From a bacterium (GTDB lineage Bacteria > Bacteroidota > Bacteroidia > CAILMK01 > JACPUW01), in NCBI GenBank assembly GCA_016124515.1, contig WGNN01000013.1:1-48668 (forward strand): a stretch of 48,668 nt of DNA. The letters are read 5' to 3'. Below are positions 35,339 to 44,340 of the stretch, one piece after another. The notes beneath the pieces were generated by a model that saw only the letters and a list, made by a program, of their open reading frames with translations, was not told the origin of the DNA and ran no database searches. Made by a program: the position numbers and the translations under genes. Each line of letters begins with the position of its first letter. Within the stretch, counting starts at the first letter, position 1.

Positions 35339-36907
35339 ATGCCATTACAAACAGAAATAGCACGCCGACGCACCTTTGCCATTATTGCACACCCCGACGC
35401 TGGAAAAACCACCCTCACTGAAAAACTGCTGCTTTTTGGTGGTGCCATTCAGGTGGCCGGTGCGGTAAAGTCGAATAAAATAAAGAAAACCGCCACCTCC
35501 GATTTCATGGAAATTGAAAAACAAAGGGGAATTTCAGTGGCTACTTCTGTAATGGGGTTTGACTACAACGGTTTGAAAATCAATATTCTGGACACACCCG
35601 GTCACCAGGATTTTGCTGAAGATACCTACCGCACGCTTACTGCGGTTGACAGTGTGATAGTGGTAATTGACGTGGCCAAAGGGGTGGAGCCGCAAACCGA
35701 AAAACTGGTGCAGGTGTGCCGCATGCGCGATACGCCGATTATTGTATTTATCAACAAATTGGACCGCGTGGGCAAAGATGCTTTTGACCTGCTCGATGAA
35801 GTAGAAGAAAAGCTCGGACTCAATGTGCGGCCGCTCAGTTGGCCTATTGGTATGGGCAAAGATTTTAAAGGGGTTTATAACCTATACGAAAACAACCTTG
35901 TGCTGTACGAACCCAACAGCAAAGAGTCAAACAAAGTAGAAATAACCGACCTGAGCGACCCAACCGTTGACAAACTGCTCTACAAACAAGCACAAGTATT
36001 GCGCGACGAAGTGGAACTGATAAACGGGGTTTACGAGCCATTTGATAAAGAAGAGTACCTGTCGGGTCAGTTGTCGCCGGTGTTTTTTGGCAGTGCCATC
36101 AACAATTTTGGGGTTAAAGAGCTGCTCAATTGCTTTATAGATATTGCACCCACACCGCGCCCAACCAAAACAGCAGAAAGGGTAGTGCAGCCTGATGAAG
36201 ATGTGTTTACAGGTTTTATATTTAAAATACACGCCAACATGGACCCCAAACACCGCGACCGTATTGCCTTTTTGCGCATCAACTCGGGCGTGTTTTTGCG
36301 GGGCAACAACTACCTGCATGTGCGTTCGGGCAAAAAACTAAAATTCTCGAGCCCCACCGCCTTTATGGCCGATAAGAAAGACGTGGTTGACGAAGCTTTT
36401 CCGGGCGATATTGTGGGCTTGCACGATACCGGAACTTTTGTAATTGGCGATACGCTTACCGAAGGCGAAATGCTGCATTTCAGGGGAATTCCGAGTTTCT
36501 CGCCCGAGATGTTTAAATATGTAGAAAACGGCGACCCCATGAAAGCCAAGCAATTGTGGAAAGGGGTGGACCAATTGATGGACGAAGGTGTGGCGCAGCT
36601 GTTTACAACCGCCACCGGGCGCAAGGTAATTGGCACCGTGGGTCAACTGCAATTTGAAGTAATTGAATACCGCCTGAAACATGAATACGGCGCCACTTGT
36701 ATTTGGGAACCGCTTTCTATGTACAAAGCCTGTTGGATTACCTCAGACAACAAAGCCAAGCACGATGAATTTAAAAAGGTAAACGGACAGTTTATGGCCA
36801 AAGACAAACACAACCGCGATGTTTACCTGGCCAATTCAGAATTCAGGTTGAACATGGAAAGGCAAAACTTCCCCGAAATTTCATTCCACTTTACAAGCGA
36901 GTTCTAG
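35339..36907 (+). CDS. prfC: Peptide chain release factor 3 (GTPase)
   Basis: RF3 is a ribosome-dependent GTPase that recycles RF1/RF2 after peptide release. Starting at the ATG at 35339 gives 522 residues, the family's usual length. It has G1 [10 protein letters not shown]2-type [10 protein letters not shown]3 DTPGHQDF and G4 NKLDR motifs. The RF3-specific middle follows ([20 protein letters not shown]) and then a C-terminal domain with [21 protein letters not shown]. The ORF track start (TTG at 35318) lies inside the -7 box. Its 3' end overlaps the convergent MtfA-like gene by 17 bases. Confidence 0.95.
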   Translation: MPLQTEIARRRTFAIIAHPDAGKTTLTEKLLLFGGAIQVAGAVKSNKIKKTATSDFMEIEKQRGISVATSVMGFDYNGLKINILDTPGHQDFAEDTYRTLTAVDSVIVVIDVAKGVEPQTEKLVQVCRMRDTPIIVFINKLDRVGKDAFDLLDEVEEKLGLNVRPLSWPIGMGKDFKGVYNLYENNLVLYEPNSKESNKVEITDLSDPTVDKLLYKQAQVLRDEVELINGVYEPFDKEEYLSGQLSPVFFGSAINNFGVKELLNCFIDIAPTPRPTKTAERVVQPDEDVFTGFIFKIHANMDPKHRDRIAFLRINSGVFLRGNNYLHVRSGKKLKFSSPTAFMADKKDVVDEAFPGDIVGLHDTGTFVIGDTLTEGEMLHFRGIPSFSPEMFKYVENGDPMKAKQLWKGVDQLMDEGVAQLFTTATGRKVIGTVGQLQFEVIEYRLKHEYGATCIWEPLSMYKACWITSDNKAKHDEFKKVNGQFMAKDKHNRDVYLANSEFRLNMERQNFPEISFHFTSEF

Positions 36908-37649
36908 CCGCGGGATTTTGGTTGTAAATCTTGGTGAGTAAGTAATACAGGTCGGGGTGCCGGGCTTCAAAAGCAACAGGTTGCTCAAAGAAATGCTCGG
37001 TTGACACGGCAAAAAACTCATTGAGGTTGGTGCCGCCATAAGCCCTTATAAAATGGTTTTCGTTGGCCACCATATTGGGTATTTCGCGCTCAGCCAATTC
37101 GTTCCACAGGGCAAGCAGCGCGGGGTCAATAAACAAATAGTGTTTGTTTTTGATAAAGTTTTCGAAGTACAAAGCATGGGCAAATTCGTGTATTGCCACA
37201 TTCACACCGTCGGTGCGGTCTATTATGCCTTCTTCAAAACTGTTCCATGCCAAAACAATAGCACCGCGCAAATCCACCTCGCCTTTGTGGTATTGTTGTG
37301 TAATGGCCGAATAATATTCGCTCGGATATATTCTGATGAGTTTAAAATGCGGCAGGATAAACTTGTTTAAGCCAAAAGTAATTTTGATGGCTTCGGCGCA
37401 AACAAGGGCTTTCATAGCGTCAAACAAATCCAATCCATCATGTGCCACAAATCGTTTGTGTGCCATAAAATAGGCCAGCCGTTTTCTGAAAATTTCCTTA
37501 TCGCCATCGCTCAATGACCCGTAATAGGGGAAATGCAACTCCAAGGTGGTTATTTGCGATTCAGTGAGTGTAAAGAGGTTGCTCTTGGCACCAAATTGCG
37601 CACTTTTTTCATCGTTGTGAAACACATACCTGTACAGCAGGTAGGCCAC
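36891..37649 (-). CDS. mtfA: MtfA-like zinc peptidase (M90)
   Basis: The protein is 252 residues. The zinc motif is in [17 protein letters not shown] (HExxH), and the downstream glutamate motif [14 protein letters not shown] is typical of MtfA. E. coli MtfA cleaves peptides and binds the regulator Mlc. A direct glucose-regulation role is not implied here. The start is a GTG at 37649. Upstream in frame there are hydrophobic residues ([14 protein letters not shown]) but no usual start codon before a TAG, so a short N-terminal membrane anchor could be truncated by the start choice. The 3' end overlaps prfC. Confidence 0.87.
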   Translation of the reverse strand: MAYLLYRYVFHNDEKSAQFGAKSNLFTLTESQITTLELHFPYYGSLSDGDKEIFRKRLAYFMAHKRFVAHDGLDLFDAMKALVCAEAIKITFGLNKFILPHFKLIRIYPSEYYSAITQQYHKGEVDLRGAIVLAWNSFEEGIIDRTDGVNVAIHEFAHALYFENFIKNKHYLFIDPALLALWNELAEREIPNMVANENHFIRAYGGTNLNEFFAVSTEHFFEQPVAFEARHPDLYYLLTKIYNQNPAARTRL

Positions 37650-37707
37650 GGTAAGTAATGTGATAGATATGATAAGCCTTTGCTAATTTTAGACGAAAAT
37701 TCTTTAA

Positions 37708-37715
37708 CAAATGTA
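37708..37715 (-). promoter_or_regulatory. Candidate -7 box TACATTTG for the mtfA-like gene
   Basis: This is an exact TAnnTTTG match on the minus strand, about 59 bases before the GTG. A TTTG lies 23 bases upstream, longer than ideal. Confidence 0.4.
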
Positions 37716-37764
37716 GGATGTCAAGTAATATTGAAGCTCAAATAAATACTAAACCCTGTTTGCA

Positions 37765-38175
37765 ATGAGTGCTATCAAAAAAGTGTACCTGATTGATGAT
37801 GACGAAATCAATAACTTCATTTGCACCAACATACTGAAGAAAATCAATTTCAGCGATGATGTGGTGGCTTTCGAAAGCGGTACCGAAGCACTCGAAGTTT
37901 TGAAAAAGGCTATTGCTATGGGCGATGCAGAGCAGATACCCGATGTGATTTTTCTCGACATCAACATGCCTATAATGAATGGCTGGGACTTTCTTGAAGA
38001 GTACAAGCAATTGAAAAGCGATATTGACAAAACCGTTTCGCTCTTCATGCTATCTTCATCTATTTACCAGGCCGACGTTGAAAAATCGAAGCAGTATGGC
38101 GAAGTGGTTGACTTTGTAACCAAACCCCTAAATGCCGAAATTTTAAATGAAATCAAGGACAAATATTTTGAATAA
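37765..38175 (+). CDS. Single-domain response regulator (CheY-like)
   Basis: This is a 136-residue receiver domain with no output domain. It has the acidic pocket IDDDE, the phospho-acceptor Asp in VIFLDINMPIMNG and the conserved Lys in DFVTKPL. The switch Ser is in LFMLSSSIY. Such stand-alone receivers act through protein contacts in phosphorelays or as kinase sinks. No kinase is nearby. It overlaps the next gene by eight bases, so the two are co-translated. Confidence 0.92.
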   Translation: MSAIKKVYLIDDDEINNFICTNILKKINFSDDVVAFESGTEALEVLKKAIAMGDAEQIPDVIFLDINMPIMNGWDFLEEYKQLKSDIDKTVSLFMLSSSIYQADVEKSKQYGEVVDFVTKPLNAEILNEIKDKYFE

Positions 38176-38635
38176 ACTCATCAAGCTTCTGGCCTTGCCC
38201 TTTGCGCTGGCACTTCCTGTTTTTATGTTGCAATCTTGCCACGGCACCTGTGTGGGCTGCGTGCACGGTACTTGTCAGCAAAGTACCTGTCAGTGTCAGG
38301 ATGGCTACGAAGGTTCTACTTGCAACAATACCTGGGCGGCCAAATTTATTGGCACCTATGAAGGCACTGATTGCCACGACTCAGGCAACTCAAAATACGT
38401 AATTGGCGCTGCAAACAGCCCTGATTCTATCAAATACAACAACAAATACCGCGCGGGCATAAAAGACGGCGAAACCTTGATTTTTCCCGATCAGAAAATA
38501 ACCGAAGATGGGGTGACTTTTGTTTTTTCGGGCAACGGCAAACTCACCTCTGCCGGGCTGCATCTTGAGCTGTATTCCGACTATCCGAATATCGGAGTTA
38601 TCAAATGCGTGCTCGACCTCGATCGCGTCAATTGA
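38168..38635 (+). CDS. EGF-like lipoprotein, hypothetical
   Basis: The protein is about 155 residues from a TTG at 38168 that overlaps the upstream stop (TTGAATAA); the ORF-track ATG at 38147 is an alternative. The signal ends in the lipobox FMLQSC. Next is a single EGF-like module with the teneurin/tenascin-type spacing: CVGC, HGTC, STCQC, then YEGSTC. Residues about 55-155 form a small beta-rich domain (KFIGTYEGTDC, ITEDGVTFVFSGNGKL, IKCVLDLD) resembling lipocalin-type small lipoproteins. EGF modules are uncommon in bacterial lipoproteins. The link with a response regulator by overlapping translation is unusual. Confidence 0.72.
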   Translation: MNKLIKLLALPFALALPVFMLQSCHGTCVGCVHGTCQQSTCQCQDGYEGSTCNNTWAAKFIGTYEGTDCHDSGNSKYVIGAANSPDSIKYNNKYRAGIKDGETLIFPDQKITEDGVTFVFSGNGKLTSAGLHLELYSDYPNIGVIKCVLDLDRVN

Positions 38636-38661
38636 ATTTCATCCTTACACTTTAATTCAAC

Positions 38662-38669
38662 TACTTTTG
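38662..38669 (+). promoter_or_regulatory. Candidate -7 box TACTTTTG for gltX
   Basis: This is an exact TAnnTTTG match 23 bases before the ATG at 38692. A TTTC 21 bases upstream is a poor -33 box. Confidence 0.45.
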
Positions 38670-38691
38670 CAGGCCTTATTTGTAAAATAAT

Positions 38692-40413
38692 ATGGCAAGC
38701 AACAACGTAAGAGTAAGATTTGCACCCAGCCCCACCGGGCCGCTTCATATAGGCGGGGTGCGCACTGCATTATACAATTATTTATTGGCTAAAAAACTTG
38801 GCGGAACCTTCATTTTGCGCATTGAAGATACCGACCAAAAACGCTTTGTGCCAGGTGCCGAAGAGTATATAAAAGAAAGTTTGCAATGGGCGGGAATTGA
38901 CTATGATGAAGGTCCGGGCAAGGAAGGAACCGTGGGACCCTACAAGCAATCGGAGCGCAAACACCTGTACCGACAATATGCCGATATGCTTATAGAAAAC
39001 GGCTGGGCCTACTATGCTTTTGATACTGCCGAAGACCTTGATGCCATGCGCGAGCGATTGAGAAAGGCGGGAAAAGCAGCTCCCAAATACGATATGTTTG
39101 TGCGCGAGTACATGAAAAACTCCATTGCCCTGCCGGCTGATGAAGTGCAGGCTAAAATTGCCGCCGGCGAACCCTATGTGATTAGATTGAAAGTGCCGCG
39201 CAATGAAGAGATACGCTTCGAAGACGAAATTCGGGGTTGGGTAAGTGTGAAATCAGAAGAGCTTGACGACAAGGTTTTGTTTAAGTCTGATGGCATGCCC
39301 ACCTACCATTTGGCCAATATTGTTGACGACCACCTGATGGAAATAAGCCACGTAATAAGGGGCGAAGAATGGCTGCCAAGTGCGCCCATGCACGTGTTGT
39401 TGTACCGCGCTTTTGGTTGGGAAGCACCGCGCTTTGCCCACCTGCCGCTTATACTAAAACCCGATCCGGCCACCTACATCAACAAAGGCACTAAAGCCAG
39501 ATTTGCCGAGCAGTTTGCCAAGGAATATGCCGAGAAAGAAGAAGCCGATTTGGCCGAAGTGCACAAAATAGTGGAGCAGGTTTTTGCCAATCCAAAAGAC
39601 CTGAACAACCAACTGCGGGTGAGCGACAAAGACCCGAATTTGAAAAAGTCGGTAAAGGAGTTTTTGAAAAAAGCCATGTACGGCAAGTTGAGCAAACGCG
39701 ATGGCGACCGACTTGGTTTTCCCGTATTTCCGCTTAGCTGGCCGCAAATGCACATTACCGGCTACCGCGAGTCGGGCTATATGCCACAGGCTTTTTTAAA
39801 TATACTGGCCATGCTGGGCTGGAACCCCGGCACCAACCAAGAAGTGTTTTCAAAAGAAGAACTCATAGAATCATTTTCGTTGGCTAGAGTGGGTAAGTCG
39901 GGGGCCAAATTTGATCCAGACAAGGCCCGCTGGTACAACCAACAGTTTTTGCGCAAAACCGACAGCAAAGAGCTTTTGAATGTACTGCAAAACAAACTCG
40001 ACGAATTGCACATACAGGCAGAAAGCAACTATGTAGCGCAGGTGATAGATTTGGTGAAGGAAAAGGCCACTTTTAGCTCAGAGCTATGGGATTTGGGCAG
40101 CTACTTTTTTATAGCCCCCACCGAATATGCGCCACATGTAATTGAGAAAAAATGGGATGATGATGCCAGAAAGCTGTTTGCAGCCCTTGCAGCAAAGTTT
40201 GCCGAGGTAAATTATTTTACTGCCGAAAATGCAGAAATGGCGTTTCAAGCCACAGGTGAAGAAAATGGTATAGAAGCCGGAAAATATATGCAATTGCTGA
40301 GGGTAATTGTTACCGGGCAAGCGGCTGGTCCCGCAATTTATGATACATTAGCCCTTCTAAACAGGCATGAAGTTGTATCAAGAATTAAAAAAGCCATTGA
40401 AAGGTTGGGATAG
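38692..40413 (+). CDS. gltX: Glutamyl-tRNA synthetase
   Basis: This enzyme charges tRNA-Glu. Class I signatures are the HIGH-type motif in PSPTGPLHIGGVRTALYNYLL and the KMSKS-type motif KLSKRDGDRLGFPVFPL. At 573 residues it is about 70 residues longer than the usual ~500. The extra length lies between HLPLILKPDP and the KLSKR motif, as a Lys/Glu-rich helical insertion (KARFAEQFAKEYAEKEEADL and following). Everything else, including the C-terminal anticodon-binding part with LDELHIQAES, looks normal. It has its own promoter box and is followed by an intrinsic terminator at 40450-40483. Confidence 0.94.
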   Translation: MASNNVRVRFAPSPTGPLHIGGVRTALYNYLLAKKLGGTFILRIEDTDQKRFVPGAEEYIKESLQWAGIDYDEGPGKEGTVGPYKQSERKHLYRQYADMLIENGWAYYAFDTAEDLDAMRERLRKAGKAAPKYDMFVREYMKNSIALPADEVQAKIAAGEPYVIRLKVPRNEEIRFEDEIRGWVSVKSEELDDKVLFKSDGMPTYHLANIVDDHLMEISHVIRGEEWLPSAPMHVLLYRAFGWEAPRFAHLPLILKPDPATYINKGTKARFAEQFAKEYAEKEEADLAEVHKIVEQVFANPKDLNNQLRVSDKDPNLKKSVKEFLKKAMYGKLSKRDGDRLGFPVFPLSWPQMHITGYRESGYMPQAFLNILAMLGWNPGTNQEVFSKEELIESFSLARVGKSGAKFDPDKARWYNQQFLRKTDSKELLNVLQNKLDELHIQAESNYVAQVIDLVKEKATFSSELWDLGSYFFIAPTEYAPHVIEKKWDDDARKLFAALAAKFAEVNYFTAENAEMAFQATGEENGIEAGKYMQLLRVIVTGQAAGPAIYDTLALLNRHEVVSRIKKAIERLG

Positions 40414-40449
40414 ATTTTGCGAAATAGTCTATAATTGGCTCAATAATAG

Positions 40450-40483
40450 AAAAACACCTGTTGTATTGGCAGGTGTTTTTTTT
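40450..40483 (+). terminator. Intrinsic terminator of gltX
   Basis: AAAAACACCTG and CAGGTGTTTTT form an 11-base perfect stem with a 9-base loop, followed by three more T. It lies 37 bases after the gltX stop. Confidence 0.85.
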
Positions 40484-40619
40484 GTGCTTGTTTGTATCAA
40501 TGCCTGGGTTAGTAAATTGACAAAAGGAAATTCGAATTGAGTTGAGATTTTACAACCAAATGAAATGCAGGCAGGCTATATGGCGTCTGGGCACCGGATA
40601 TCATAAAATAGATCCGGAC

Positions 40620-40649
40620 TTTGAGTAATTGAATTTTAAGGCATCTTTG
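40620..40649 (+). promoter_or_regulatory. Promoter TTTG-N18-CATCTTTG for the GT2 gene
   Basis: TTTG (40620-40623), 18 bases, CATCTTTG (40642-40649) is one mismatch from the consensus. It would start near 40656 with a leader of about 13 bases. Confidence 0.55.
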
Positions 40650-40668
40650 CAGCACCCAAAAGCAAAAC

Positions 40669-41613
40669 ATGAAGATTTCAGTAGTAGTGCCGGTAATGAA
40701 TGAAGAGGACAATGTAAAACCCCTCTTCGACAATATAAAGGCAGCACTTAATGACCTTGATTTTGAAGCCATTATGGTTGACGACGGCAGTACCGACAAC
40801 ACGGTGGAACTTATGAAATTGCAAGCCGATGAACGCTTTAAAATAGTGGTGCTCAAGAAAAACTACGGGCAAAGTACCGCAATGGCAGCCGGTATTGCCG
40901 AGGCAAGTGGCGACTACATTGCCACAATGGACGGCGACTTGCAAAACGATCCATCAGACATTCCCATGATGATGAAAATGATGCAGGAACAGGGTTGGGA
41001 CCTCGTGCACGGCAAACGCGCCAACCGACAAGACGGTATGTTTTTGCGAAAAATCCCTTCCAAAATCGCCAATTCTATTATCCGCAATTCTACCGACGTA
41101 CACATAAGTGACTATGGCTGTACCCTAAAAGTTTTCAAGGCCGATATTGCCAAAAACCTGGGACTCTATGGCGAACTGCACCGCTTTATACCTGTACTGG
41201 CTAAAATGCAAGGCGCGAGTATTACCGAAGTGGACGTGAAACACCACGCCCGCCAATTCGGAACATCAAAATATGGAATCAACCGGACGTTTAAAGTAAT
41301 GAGCGATTTGTTGCTCATGTTGTTTTTCCAGAAATACATCCAAAAACCCATGCACCTTTTTGGCACCTTGGGTATCATGTCGTTCATATTGGGCATAGTC
41401 ATTGGCTTGGGCCTTACCATATACAAGTTTGTGGCAAGTGCCGATATTGGCGATAGACCACTCCTCATATTTGCGGTTGGCCTGGTGCTTGGCGGTATTC
41501 AACTTATTAGTTTTGGATTTATTGCCGAGCTCATTATGCGCACCTATTATGAGAGTCAGGGCAAGCAGGTTTTCAGAGTAAAAGAAGTGGCTGTTGGCAA
41601 AAACAAAGCTTAA
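40669..41613 (+). CDS. Family 2 glycosyltransferase, polyprenyl-phosphate type (GtrB/DPM1-like)
   Basis: The protein is 314 residues. It has a GT-A fold with VVVPVMNEEDN, VDDGSTDNT and the metal-binding MDGDLQNDP, followed by the GTSKYGINR motif near residue 200. Two membrane helices sit at the C-terminus (GIMSFILGIVIGLGLTIY and PLLIFAVGLVLGGIQLISFG). This layout is that of enzymes transferring a sugar from a nucleotide donor to undecaprenyl or other polyprenyl phosphate at the cytoplasmic face. The next gene, a flippase-like membrane protein, starts within its 3' end. Confidence 0.9.
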   Translation: MKISVVVPVMNEEDNVKPLFDNIKAALNDLDFEAIMVDDGSTDNTVELMKLQADERFKIVVLKKNYGQSTAMAAGIAEASGDYIATMDGDLQNDPSDIPMMMKMMQEQGWDLVHGKRANRQDGMFLRKIPSKIANSIIRNSTDVHISDYGCTLKVFKADIAKNLGLYGELHRFIPVLAKMQGASITEVDVKHHARQFGTSKYGINRTFKVMSDLLLMLFFQKYIQKPMHLFGTLGIMSFILGIVIGLGLTIYKFVASADIGDRPLLIFAVGLVLGGIQLISFGFIAELIMRTYYESQGKQVFRVKEVAVGKNKA

Positions 41614-42478
41614 GAAAGCACTAAGCACTACCCTGAAAATTGCGGTAAGTCTGGCCGCAGTGGCTTATGTTTATTATAAACTCGATGCCGAAACAAGACA
41701 TGATATCGCAAAAGCACTTGAAACAGCCAATCCATTGTGGCTGTTGCTGGCTTTTTTGCTGTTTAATATTTCCAAAATAATTAGCTCCATAAGGCTCAAC
41801 CATTATTTTAAATGTATAGCAGTATCGCTCAGTCAAAAATTTAACCTTAAACTGTATTACCTGGGCATGTTCTACAATTTGTTTTTGCCCGGTGGTATTG
41901 GCGGCGATGGCTACAAGGTGTATTACTTGCAAAAAAACCACGGTGGCAATACCAAAAAACTGATAGCTGCCACTATTCTCGACCGCTTATCGGGCGTGGT
42001 GGTGCTGGGTTTTCTGGCGCTCTTGTTGGCAGTCGTCTCTTCGTTACAACAAATTGTTGCCGGTCAAAATATTATTTTAATTGCCTTAGCTGTTTTGGTG
42101 TTTCCTGTATTTTGGTTCATCCACAACAAATTTTTCCGCGACTTTAATCCCGAGTTTATCAGAGCGCTGCTCATGGGTTTTGGCGTGCAGCTCTCGCAGT
42201 TGGTATGTGCAGCCTTCATTTTGTGGGCCATACATGCACAGGGCTTGTTTTTTGACTACATGACACTTTTTCTCGTTTCGTCGGTTGTGGCTGTGCTGCC
42301 AATAACAGTAGGTGGCGTTGGCGCCCGCGAACTCGTGATGCTGGAAGGCGTGGCCTTGTTTGGCAGTCTTGCAGCTTATGACGCACAAGCTACAGCACTT
42401 ACTTTTTCAATTTTGTTTTTTGTAATAACAGCCATTTCTTCATTAATTGGGATTGTTTTTAGCATAAAATTGAAGTAA
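41594..42478 (+). CDS. Flippase-like integral membrane protein (lysylphosphatidylglycerol synthase TM family)
   Basis: The protein is 294 residues with about eight membrane segments. The signature stretches of the LPG_synthase_TM/AglD-like family are present: NISKIISSIRLNHYF, the FYNLFLPGGIGGDGYKVYYL loop, AATILDRLSGVVVLGFLALL and the later LPITVGGVGARE loop. Members translocate or modify lipids. Paired with the upstream polyprenyl-type GT2, a role in moving or using a lipid-linked sugar is likely. The start is a TTG at 41594 that overlaps the upstream gene by 20 bases; no ATG is available in frame before the first helix. Confidence 0.88.
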   Translation: MAKTKLKKALSTTLKIAVSLAAVAYVYYKLDAETRHDIAKALETANPLWLLLAFLLFNISKIISSIRLNHYFKCIAVSLSQKFNLKLYYLGMFYNLFLPGGIGGDGYKVYYLQKNHGGNTKKLIAATILDRLSGVVVLGFLALLLAVVSSLQQIVAGQNIILIALAVLVFPVFWFIHNKFFRDFNPEFIRALLMGFGVQLSQLVCAAFILWAIHAQGLFFDYMTLFLVSSVVAVLPITVGGVGARELVMLEGVALFGSLAAYDAQATALTFSILFFVITAISSLIGIVFSIKLK

Positions 42479-42498
42479 ATCTATAATAAATATGTTAC

Positions 42499-43572
42499 AT
42501 GAAGAAACTTGATTTTGACTATATAATAATCGGCGGTGGATTGGCGGGCACCATACTCGCTGATTTTTTATCGAAAAAAGCTTCGGTTTTGGTATTCGAC
42601 AAAGAAGCCGGAAAATACGGTAGCAAAGTAGCAGCCGGTATATACAATCCTGTAACAGGCCGAAGAATGGTAAAATCGTGGAATGTGGACACATTTGCGC
42701 CATTTGCCAAAGCGTATTACCAAGCCATTGAAGAGCAAACTGGGCAACATTTACTTGATGAAATTGATATTCAGCGGCTGTTTCACAACGAACAGCAACG
42801 CGAGGAATGGCTCAAAAAGGTGGACTTTTTTCACCTGGAAGAAATAATAACCGGCGAAATATTGCCCGATGCTGAAAACCCTCAATGGCATAAAGAATTT
42901 GGCGGGGTAAGCACCACCTCGTCATGGCGACTTGATACGGCGGCTTTTCTGGATCTTATGCACCAAAGAATGTTACAAAACGGAAGTTTACATCAAACTC
43001 AGGTAGCTTATAATGATGTAGTTGTGTCACCCGATTTGGTACAGGTAAAAGACTACAAGGCCGCTCGATTGATTTTTTGCGAAGGCTGGAATATTGCCAA
43101 AAACCCGTGGTTTGGCTACCTGCCTATGCGGCCCAACAAAGGTGAGCTGTTGACTATAGAAGCTCCCGGACTTGTGGTGGATGACTTGGTGCAAAAAGGA
43201 ATTTTTGTATTGCCCGTGGCGGAAAACACTTTTAAAGTAGGAGCTACCTACAACCGCCAAAACCCCGATTACCAAGCTACTGATGAAGCAAAAACCTGGC
43301 TTACCCAGCGATTGGAAAAGATAATAAAAGTACCTTATCAAATAATAAACCATGAGGCGGGGGTGCGACCTGCGAGCTACGACCGACGACCCTTTGTAGG
43401 GCAACACCCGCAACTAGAAAGGCTTTTCATTTTTAATGGTTTCGGTTCAAAAGGCGTTCACCAAATGCCTTGGAGTGCACAGCATTTTGTAGAAGTGCTG
43501 GAAAGCGGGGAAACGCTCAATGAGGAGATGGATATAAAAAGGGCATTGGATTTTGTAGAAAAGAACAGTTGA
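42499..43572 (+). CDS. FAD-dependent oxidoreductase, DAO family
   Basis: The protein is 357 residues. The N-terminal dinucleotide motif YIIIGGGLAGT is followed by VLVFDKEAGKYGSKVAAGIYNPVTGRR, and the C-terminal NGFGSKGVHQMPWSAQHF is the FAD-contact end typical of DAO/glycine-oxidase-like enzymes. EAGVRPASYDRRPFVG is the conserved strand-turn before it. It probably oxidises an amino acid or amine. The substrate is not visible, and it is not a clear ThiO or MnmC match. It follows the flippase-like gene by 20 bases and may belong to the same transcript. Confidence 0.83.
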   Translation: MKKLDFDYIIIGGGLAGTILADFLSKKASVLVFDKEAGKYGSKVAAGIYNPVTGRRMVKSWNVDTFAPFAKAYYQAIEEQTGQHLLDEIDIQRLFHNEQQREEWLKKVDFFHLEEIITGEILPDAENPQWHKEFGGVSTTSSWRLDTAAFLDLMHQRMLQNGSLHQTQVAYNDVVVSPDLVQVKDYKAARLIFCEGWNIAKNPWFGYLPMRPNKGELLTIEAPGLVVDDLVQKGIFVLPVAENTFKVGATYNRQNPDYQATDEAKTWLTQRLEKIIKVPYQIINHEAGVRPASYDRRPFVGQHPQLERLFIFNGFGSKGVHQMPWSAQHFVEVLESGETLNEEMDIKRALDFVEKNS

Positions 43573-43585
43573 TATTTCTTTTCCG

Positions 43586-44320
43586 TCAATAAAATCCATA
43601 AATCCAACCATTTTCTTGCGCTTTTGACTTAAAATCGGAAGAAATGTGAAAACGTTCGGTCTCAGGTTTATTCATCTCAAAACTGCTGAACAGTGCACAG
43701 AGTAGGGCATCTTTTTCATGCATCGTATGGGCTGTTTTCAAAAAACTTTGTGCCCACTGCCAAAATGTTTGTTGAGCAATCCTTTCGGTTTTTCCGGGTT
43801 TCAGGTTTCCGGGATAGCATTCAAAAGCATTTATACCTACTGTGGTTTGCAAACCATCATAAGGCAGGGTATTGAGATGTGCTCCTCGTTCTTTTATTAT
43901 GCTAAAAACCCTGAGAACCAATAAGGTAAGGCTTGTAAGTTGATCAAAAGTTGATGAAAGCGGCCTTTTGCCCGTGGTATCAAATAAATAGGTTTCGCTG
44001 CTGCGATAGGCCAAGGGGTTGTCTATTTGCCGTGTAAATGAAAGGGGTTTTATGTGGTCAAGGTGTTTCATTTGCGCCACAAAAGCCGGCGGAAAACGCA
44101 ACGGGGCATCTATGGCCAACAAACAAATGCTGCCCGGTGCCGCTGCTGATAGTATTTCATCGGCTATTTGTTGGGCAAGTGCCTCGGCTGTTTTTGGTTT
44201 TTTGAAAGAGATAAGTGCTGCTATTTCCGGTTTTTCGGCACAATTATGCAACACCGCCAGGGCATTGTTGGCGCCGTGCATGCCTCCCACATCCCAACCC
44301 ATACATATTGTTTCATCCAT
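43586..44320 (-). CDS. DUF429 family protein (predicted RNase H-like fold)
   Basis: The protein is about 244 residues from an ATG at 44320; the GTG at 44323 is the ORF-track start. DUF429 motifs appear in order: MGWDVGG at the start, LLAIDAPLRFP, YRSSETYL, INAFECYPG and HEKDALLCALF. The two Asp and later Glu/Asp positions suggest the metal-binding core of an RNase H-like nuclease, as predicted for this family; experimental function is unknown. It converges on the FAD gene (13-base gap) and is divergent from mtnA with about 20 bases between starts. A TGAATTTG box at 44325-44332 would make its transcript almost leaderless. Confidence 0.82.
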   Translation of the reverse strand: MDETICMGWDVGGMHGANNALAVLHNCAEKPEIAALISFKKPKTAEALAQQIADEILSAAAPGSICLLAIDAPLRFPPAFVAQMKHLDHIKPLSFTRQIDNPLAYRSSETYLFDTTGKRPLSSTFDQLTSLTLLVLRVFSIIKERGAHLNTLPYDGLQTTVGINAFECYPGNLKPGKTERIAQQTFWQWAQSFLKTAHTMHEKDALLCALFSSFEMNKPETERFHISSDFKSKAQENGWIYGFY

Positions 44321-44340
44321 CACACAAATTCAATTATCCA

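Noticed and set aside
40594-40617. CCGGAT/ATCCGG inverted repeat upstream of the GT2 gene
   Set aside because: Short arms with a 12-base spacer; may be chance, though its position just upstream of the -33 box was noted.
44215-44340. N-terminal extension of mtnA in the ORF track
   Set aside because: It runs through the start of the divergent DUF429 gene and does not resemble MtnA sequence.
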